Assembly (NCBI GenBank): GCA_036873755.1
Contig: JAVTVY010018947.1
Coordinates: 1 to 64,000 of the forward strand
Direction of reading: 5' to 3'
From: Hanleya hanleyi
Lineage: Eukaryota; Mollusca; Polyplacophora; Lepidopleurida; Hanleyidae
DNA length: 64,000 nucleotides
Numbering within the stretch: position 1 is the stretch's first letter; every line of letters starts with the position of its first letter. Below, in pieces: positions 57,884 through 64,000 of the stretch. Position numbers and translations under genes: made by a program. The notes under the pieces are model-generated. The model worked only from the letters and a program-made list of their open reading frames with translations. It made no database searches and was not told where the DNA came from.

Positions 57884-58426
57884 TGATGGAGGTTGTCTTC
57901 ACAAATGGCAACTGAATGGTTATTGGACTTCAAATGTGATATACGCATTGTCTGACACTCCCAAGCAGTTTTAACGGCTGGTCCGACTTCAGATATAGTG
58001 TTTAGTAATTTGTCTATAGATTTACATTGAATTTCAAGGTATTTACCGTAAATATTATTCGTACTTCTATTTGACCGTGACAGTGATATGTGTCATTCTT
58101 CGAACTACACATGTTTGTGCCCTGCTTTGCAAGCAACACTGGAGTTGAGAAAACTGTGTTCGTGTGAGACATATAGAACTTGAATTTTCATGTGGTATTG
58201 AAAATGGCCCTTATAAATATATCATTCAATAAAAGGTGATGCGCTATAACTATATTAGATATAGTAGCAAGACTACCAGACTGTTCGTCTGACCAGAGAC
58301 TCAAACTAATTCTGAGCAGATCAGTCAAGCCTGTCCTCTAACGAGCCGGCCTATTAAGTACTATTCGATAAATCGCCATGTGACGTATTAGGGTTACTGT
58401 ATCGGGTCCTAGTTGCGTACGTGTAC

Positions 58427-58511
58427 GAGAGAGAGAGAGAGAGAGAGTGAGAGAGAGAGAGAGAGAGAATTAAGGTTTAACGTCGCATTCAGCAATATTT
58501 CAGCTATATAG
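58427..58511. repeat. (GA)n microsatellite plus mollusc dispersed-repeat tail
   Basis: About 42 bp of near-pure ga followed by ggtttaacgtcgcattcagc aatatttcagctatata, the same word family as 920-981 in the opposite orientation. 57893-58426 and 58512-60164 show nothing further. Confidence 0.75.
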
Positions 58512-60164
58512 AACGCGTACGTGTACGTATCACAATTCTGCTTAATTACGGGGCAGTGCTGTTTTGTATCCATACAAATTATACGTTTTCTGCCCTTGAT
58601 TCAAGGAATTTAGATAAATGAATAACTTTCTCAAATTTATTACAAGAATGGATTGATTTAAACATAAATGATGTCATTTAGAAAAGTATGGTCCGCAAAA
58701 TCACGCGCTAATAAATCTCGACTTTCATCAAACAAACTTGCTTTTTTGGAATAATGAACTTTATTATTTGAATAAAAATGTATTGCCTCAGTTTTTTTAG
58801 TTAGGGCCTAGAACTTGTAGAAGTTATTTTATCGTCGTGCAAAGTTGAAAGATTGAAAAAATGTACAAAAACTCGACCCCTCTTCACTAAATCATAAGTA
58901 ATTCATGAACAGGACCGAACTTTGAGGCAACCGTTTAAACATCTCAATATTGGAATATTGTGTCCAAAGTTCATGATTGTACATCACATCAAAAGATAGA
59001 AATTAGAATGGGAAAAATCACTTTTTGGCGAAAAACTAAACAACGAAAACGGCCAAAAAACAATCAGCACTAATGCACCACGAATGGCTTGAGTTTCAAA
59101 AAGTCATGTTTTTTTACTACAATGCACTAATTTTCATAATTTCTTATTCCACCAACTTGTAGGTTTGACTGCGTACTCTGGCGTAAGACAAACAAAAATT
59201 TTGATTTTGAAGCTTCGACCCGATACAGTAACCTTAAAACGAACAAATGGAACAAGCAAAACACAATATATTCGACATTTCTCTTTGAATACCAAGACAT
59301 TTAATTAATATGCCTAGGAGCAACAATGGTTCATGCCACGCTGGAAAACACCTACATGCATACCAAGTCTTTGAAGAATCGGCACATTACTTAGGTATTG
59401 TTGAATAAGTAGTATTTTAAAACGTAATTAATATGCGTGAAATGCGATGATTCTGTAATATTCTCTCGGGCTATGGTGGAAATTAATGGGAATTTGACAA
59501 TATTACATTATGCTGACAGCCCTTAAAAATGTTTTCATGTGGACAAATATTTCAGATTCATTTTCACGTGATTTGAGAAAAATAATATTGTTTTATTATA
59601 TTGATTTATCACAGACGTCCAAATGTTGTCATATTGTAACGTCATTATGGCTTAATGATCTCTCAAAAATGCTTAAATATGGTGTAGTCATTTAGTGTCT
59701 TTTTTAATCTTTCCAAAAGACCAAATGTGTCATAGTATGGCGGGCATATCATTATGTTCACCCTAAGATCACATCGCTAATCATATAAATAATGATATTT
59801 CGTACGTACTATTTCTTCAGTTGAAGTACCCCTGCTTATGTTCAAGAGCGATACACCGAGCTGGTTCGATTCATTATCACCGGTACGACCAGGGGATTTC
59901 TGAAAGCAGGAAATAAAGTTTTGTGCCATCCGTTGAATTTACCACCACACGTTATATACAAGCCACTGGACTTGTCTACTACAGCGGTGTAATGTGGTGT
60001 CACTTTTCAGTTAATTTAACCATGGAGACTAGTAGTCTCCATGATTTAACGTATTGTATTTACACTCTGGTAACATGAACAAGTTCTTATTTGGTATGAT
60101 TATACAATATCTGTAATCATTCGATATGATAGCTTGGTAGAATTGATAATAAAGGGTTACTTAC

Positions 60165-60289
60165 TTGTGGATGTCCGTCATACATTTTTGCCCAAAGTGC
60201 AATACATAAGAACACAAATCCTCGGTCTACTCCTATATGCGCCATCATGTTAGAAACATCCGCGTTCACTAAATGGATAGGATTGAACC
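60165..60289 (-). CDS. Candidate internal exon of an unrecognised gene
   Basis: 125 nt between acceptor CAAATTACAG|GGTTC and a strong donor CCACAA|GTAAGT; phases 1 in, 0 out. It encodes FNPIHLVNADVSNMMAHIGV, then GFVFLCIALWAKMYDG, which could be part of a multi-span membrane protein. I do not recognise the family and found no partner exon nearby, so it may be a chance frame. Orientation matches the channel gene, but it lies 19 kb upstream of its start. Confidence 0.3.
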
Positions 60290-63200
60290 CTGTAATTTGG
60301 AATGAAATCATCTACCCGTGACCTGTCCCGGGCATGGCCTTTAAAACTGACCGCCACACATCATGGAGCCTCTCTTGTAGGCTCCATGTTCACATCTACA
60401 TTTGCAGCAGCAAATTGTCAACCAGACTTTTTATTGCCCTGTGAAGAAATAAGATCCCAAGGAAATCTCCGGGTGATTGAAATCACATGTTTGACAGCTG
60501 TATTCTGAATTTCACTGGACGTTTCAAAAGAGTTTCTAAGTAGGCTCCATGGTCGGAGTTATTTCCAAATACTTTTACATAGACAGTGTACAGTATCTTT
60601 AGAATTTGTTTTCGAGATATACAATATAAAAGTCACGAACAGATATTTACAATACACACACACAACATTCAAATAAGGGACAAATATAATACCTGTTGAG
60701 AGCTGAAATAGAAATCATATAATTTTCTCGGAGTGTGTCTTTGTTTTGAAGAGGCCTGTTTAAAACTATCTTAGCAGTCAGAATAATATATTCAACATAT
60801 TTGACATGATCATGAGTATGTTGGCAGATTTATTGAGAAATTATGAACAACTGAATGGAAATAAGTATGTATGAGGTATCTAATCTGACTTGTATCATTT
60901 CACACTGTACATGTTGTGCAAATTGTATCAGGAAAATAAGTTCATTTCTGCTCTTAAATAAGTTTGGTTTGCTTTGATTTTGACAAACAGATAGAGGGAA
61001 TTCTAGCATATACTTCAAGATTATTCAAGACAAATTATCTCGTACGTTAAGATGGACAAAACGCCCCAGATGATGTACGGTTGACGTTGAAAAATTGAAC
61101 ATTATATACGATACTAATATCACGAGTAGCATATAACTATGCTATTTTTAGTGCTCTCTTTACCGTATGTGTAAGATGAATTTTAACAACAACTCTTCAA
61201 AGTGGTAGCTAGGTTTAATAAACACATGAAGATGGAGTATGACCGTACAAATATTTGCAAGTGTTAAAGCTGTTTTGAAACGGTAGATGTTCAGCATACT
61301 ACGTTTTGATTACCGTTGATCTTCATATAAAACACAAAACTTTGAGATATTTTTTTATGTCGTATGGTGCTCAGTTTCAAACAGAATACTTGAATCAATT
61401 TTAGTGGTATGGAAAAGAGAAATCTCTTATGATTTGCGGAGGCGTCGTAGAGGCGTAAATGCGGTGGCAGTTTGTAACCTTTGACTCTGGACATTTGGCA
61501 TTGAGCCTTGGATGAACTTTGAACTTTGGACCCTGGGAGGTTCGCATGACTCGCTGATAGATCCAAAAGACGACTTGAAAAACGTTGGGATCACGCAAAC
61601 TAATGGGCGAAAAGGGACTTTGCACCCAGTAAATTTGGTCTATGCGGGTTATACCTGGTCCAAATACCTTATGTGTGATCTAGTCCTGAAACTTTCGTGA
61701 TGTAGACTACAACTGTGATGTTTTTTTTTAATTAGGTCATGGTGTGCATGCCCATTCGAAAAGTAGTAAAGAAACGACTAATTTTGGGGTACACGGTGGT
61801 CTATTTGGGGGGGGGGAGCAGATGGGCCATACCTGATCGGTGTTGTAGGATATCACATCGAAGCACTCATCATGTAGACTGAATTGATTGTGACTGTAAG
61901 TCAGGGGCGGGGTTTCGGACCGTGTTGATGTATGTGTACGCTGCAGTAGCGTAGGTCCGGCGATATGCGCATGCGAACGCCGAATTGAATATAGAAACGT
62001 CAGATTTGCGCATGCGGGCAGTAGTACAGATAAAGGACAGAAAGGCACAAGCGCATGGCGCGGATCTTATAGACTTGCACGGGTTTGAAACGCACCCCCT
62101 CTAGCCCTTTAAACCCCTTCCATTTGGTGAAAATGATGCCATGCTACTCATGCGCAGTCAAGCAGTGCCTATGAAAGATGGCATTCTGGGGGAGTGAAGT
62201 ATTTGATAATTTTCACCCCATATTAAGATATATACAATTCCTATTTACTTTGCTCCAGACACAGATGAAAGGTGGGAGGAAATAAATGTTTTATCGGTGT
62301 GATGACCGAGAGAAATCGCCTCCGGGCAGAAGTGTTGGGACTACTGGTGGAAAAGGTGAATGATATAATTTATCAGTGGTGAGAAATGTAGACATATATC
62401 GTTCATTATGCAAATTTCGACGTACCCAGTAGTATAGGAGTAGTAAATATCTTAGTATTTTGGAAGGGGAATGGGATGCGTCTAGGAGGTATCATGACGT
62501 CACGGATCACGTCACGTCCGATCAGGTGCCTTCCGTTCTCGTCGGGTGCAAGTTCAGTTTCGGTCACGTGACCTAAAAACACAAATGACGAAAGTCGGAT
62601 TTTACTCAGTCAAATGGGTCTATGTGAACCCTACATGGTCCTAAGCATCTTCACAGGTCCAGATGACCCTTAAATCCCGGAAGAGGGTTTACCTGGATCT
62701 TTTTGGTGATTCGGATGAGTCCTCGAGTCGTTGCGTCTATTACACAATTTCTTACATTTCATACCCAGTGGTTGTTTCGAATCAACGCGTCGGTATCTCC
62801 TTATGGATGCAAAACGTGCAAGTTCCTGAAAAATCTGGAAAACGAAATTTGTACCCAAATATGCGGAAACCCCAATCAAGTTGATGAATGTGCAGGATAC
62901 CTGAGCCAAATGGGTCAAGAAAGATCCCATCGTGAAGCGCTCAACATGTGGACTAAGCCTGGGGTGGCTTTGATCGTCATAGTGCGCATACGCAGTTTTA
63001 AAATATAGGGTCATCGTCTTGGCTTGAATCGCTCGGCATGCAAACTATGATAAACGTGGTTTTGACAGAAGGTGAGGTCATGGTTCACATGCGCAGTTGA
63101 GAAATAGCAGAGAAATGGCATGTTCGGGAACGCACGGGCTTTTCAGCGATTTAGGGACAATTCTGGGTCAGCCTGTGGCGTATAGGGTTTGTATTGAAGC

Positions 63201-64000
63201 TCTCGGAAAGGAGATTAGGATTGGGATGATTTCAGTCGTAAGAGATGTTTTGGTGTGGAAGCTCCGTCCGGGAATGGTAGAGAAAGTTGGCATTTTAGAG
63301 ATGAGCATGGGCGGTTTGGACGATAGATGGGTCATCCCGACTCTAAATAAGCCGGTCAGGTGGTTGTGGGGAATACGGTCGGCGATATGCTGTAGTGGGC
63401 AGAGCGAGAGGGGTCTGTCTAGCCTGACAGCTTTAACTCCCTCTGGATACCGGGAGATTAAGAGAGTGAATGAGGGATCGAGGGAGTTAGAATTGAATAA
63501 CTGAGTAAGTTAAGAGTTGGTGAGACGTGCCCAGCGGTAGGACGAGACTGCGTAAAGACGAGATGCTTGAGGGCGTTATGACGGTTGGCAAATAATTCAG
63601 TCTCAAGCGAATTCGAACTCTTTCAAAACGGTCTAAACAGGTTCCATAGGGTATGGTATAGCTGCTCTACTCACTGTACAATACACGAAAGTTGTCTCTC
63701 TTGACGTTCTATTACGAGCTTCGATATGACAAATGTAACTCATACGTATATATCCCTGCTTCGACATACCAACTGGGGTAGTGCATTGTGAAAGTAGCCG
63801 CGTAGTCGACTAACATCACTATCAACAGGAACTGACTCCAATCCAGCAAAACCAGTATGCCTCAGTTCAGGTATTCTGGATACACTTCAGCTTCCACGAG
63901 TCACCTCTAGGGGTTGTTAGTGCATAGGGGTGTAGATATATCTCAAGGGCACACCCTGTATTTTTTCACTACTGATGACGTCACCAATGACGTTACAGTC
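60290..64000. other. No supportable gene
   Basis: 62640-62725 is the dispersed repeat shared with 7257-7340. 62490-62575 has clustered tgacgtcac/gtcacgtgac words. A G10-12 run is at about 61809. The longest frame (63097-63504, plus) has no recognised motif, intron boundary or start context and is not called. Confidence 0.45.

Noticed and set aside
62703..63008. Cysteine-containing frame (YGCKTCKFLKNLENEIC) as another channel exon
   Set aside because: Cysteine spacing does not match DEG/ENaC and it starts inside a dispersed repeat shared with 7257-7340.
63097..63504. 135-codon plus-strand frame
   Set aside because: No recognisable domain and no splice or start context; length alone is not enough in a 64 kb eukaryotic window.

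Overview
The window looks like nuclear DNA of a marine mollusc, most likely a gastropod (abalone-like). Evidence: very long introns with GT-AG splice sites, animal gene families, short dispersed repeats of a type common in molluscs (the gacgttaaac / actcactcactcac tail at 920-981 and its counterpart at 58471-58511), and interspersed elements with central 150-180 bp tandem cores like those described in molluscs. The species is an inference. No operons, bacterial genes or CRISPR arrays are present.

The one convincing host gene lies on the minus strand and covers about 39 kb: a DEG/ENaC (acid-sensing-channel-like) cation channel. I could assemble eight coding exons (41176 down to 2206) whose splice phases all agree, giving 828 codons from the start to just before TM2. 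The TM2/C-terminal exon must lie left of base 1. The striking point is exon G (5618-6986, 1,369 nt): after the normal cysteine-rich motif it carries about 410 extra residues, helix-rich with ten N-glycosylation sequons, before the reading frame returns to the conserved palm strand in exon H. Family members I know have only about ten residues there.

The introns are packed with repeats. Left to right: an 861 bp near-identical direct duplication (1-861 and 3002-3862); a LINE reverse-transcriptase remnant (about 4764-5224, minus); a 507 bp satellite array (7376-14010) split by a 1,603 bp Helitron-like insertion (11120-12722); a 42 bp minisatellite (15137-15517); diverged relatives of the satellite at 16.1, 19.7 and 31.8-33.4 kb; several foldback/MITE-like elements (21594-21897, 22398-22662, 34793-35057, 39076-39453); and a 3 kb Helitron-like element (35058-38066) interrupted by a 1.4 kb inverted-repeat element carrying a THAP-domain fragment.

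Upstream of the channel gene (right part), 44051-46650 holds a decayed Polinton/Maverick (adintovirus-like) block: packaging ATPase, core-like protein, a conserved unknown and a penton-like protein, each broken by stops or frameshifts. Next come a tRNA-derived SINE head, a 1.2 kb array of perfect palindromes (47613-48794), a second Helitron-like copy (about 53485-56490) and a 106 bp foldback element with a 9 bp target duplication (57778-57883). One orphan exon (60165-60289, minus) may belong to another, unrecognised gene. The rest of 48.8-64 kb shows no supportable gene.
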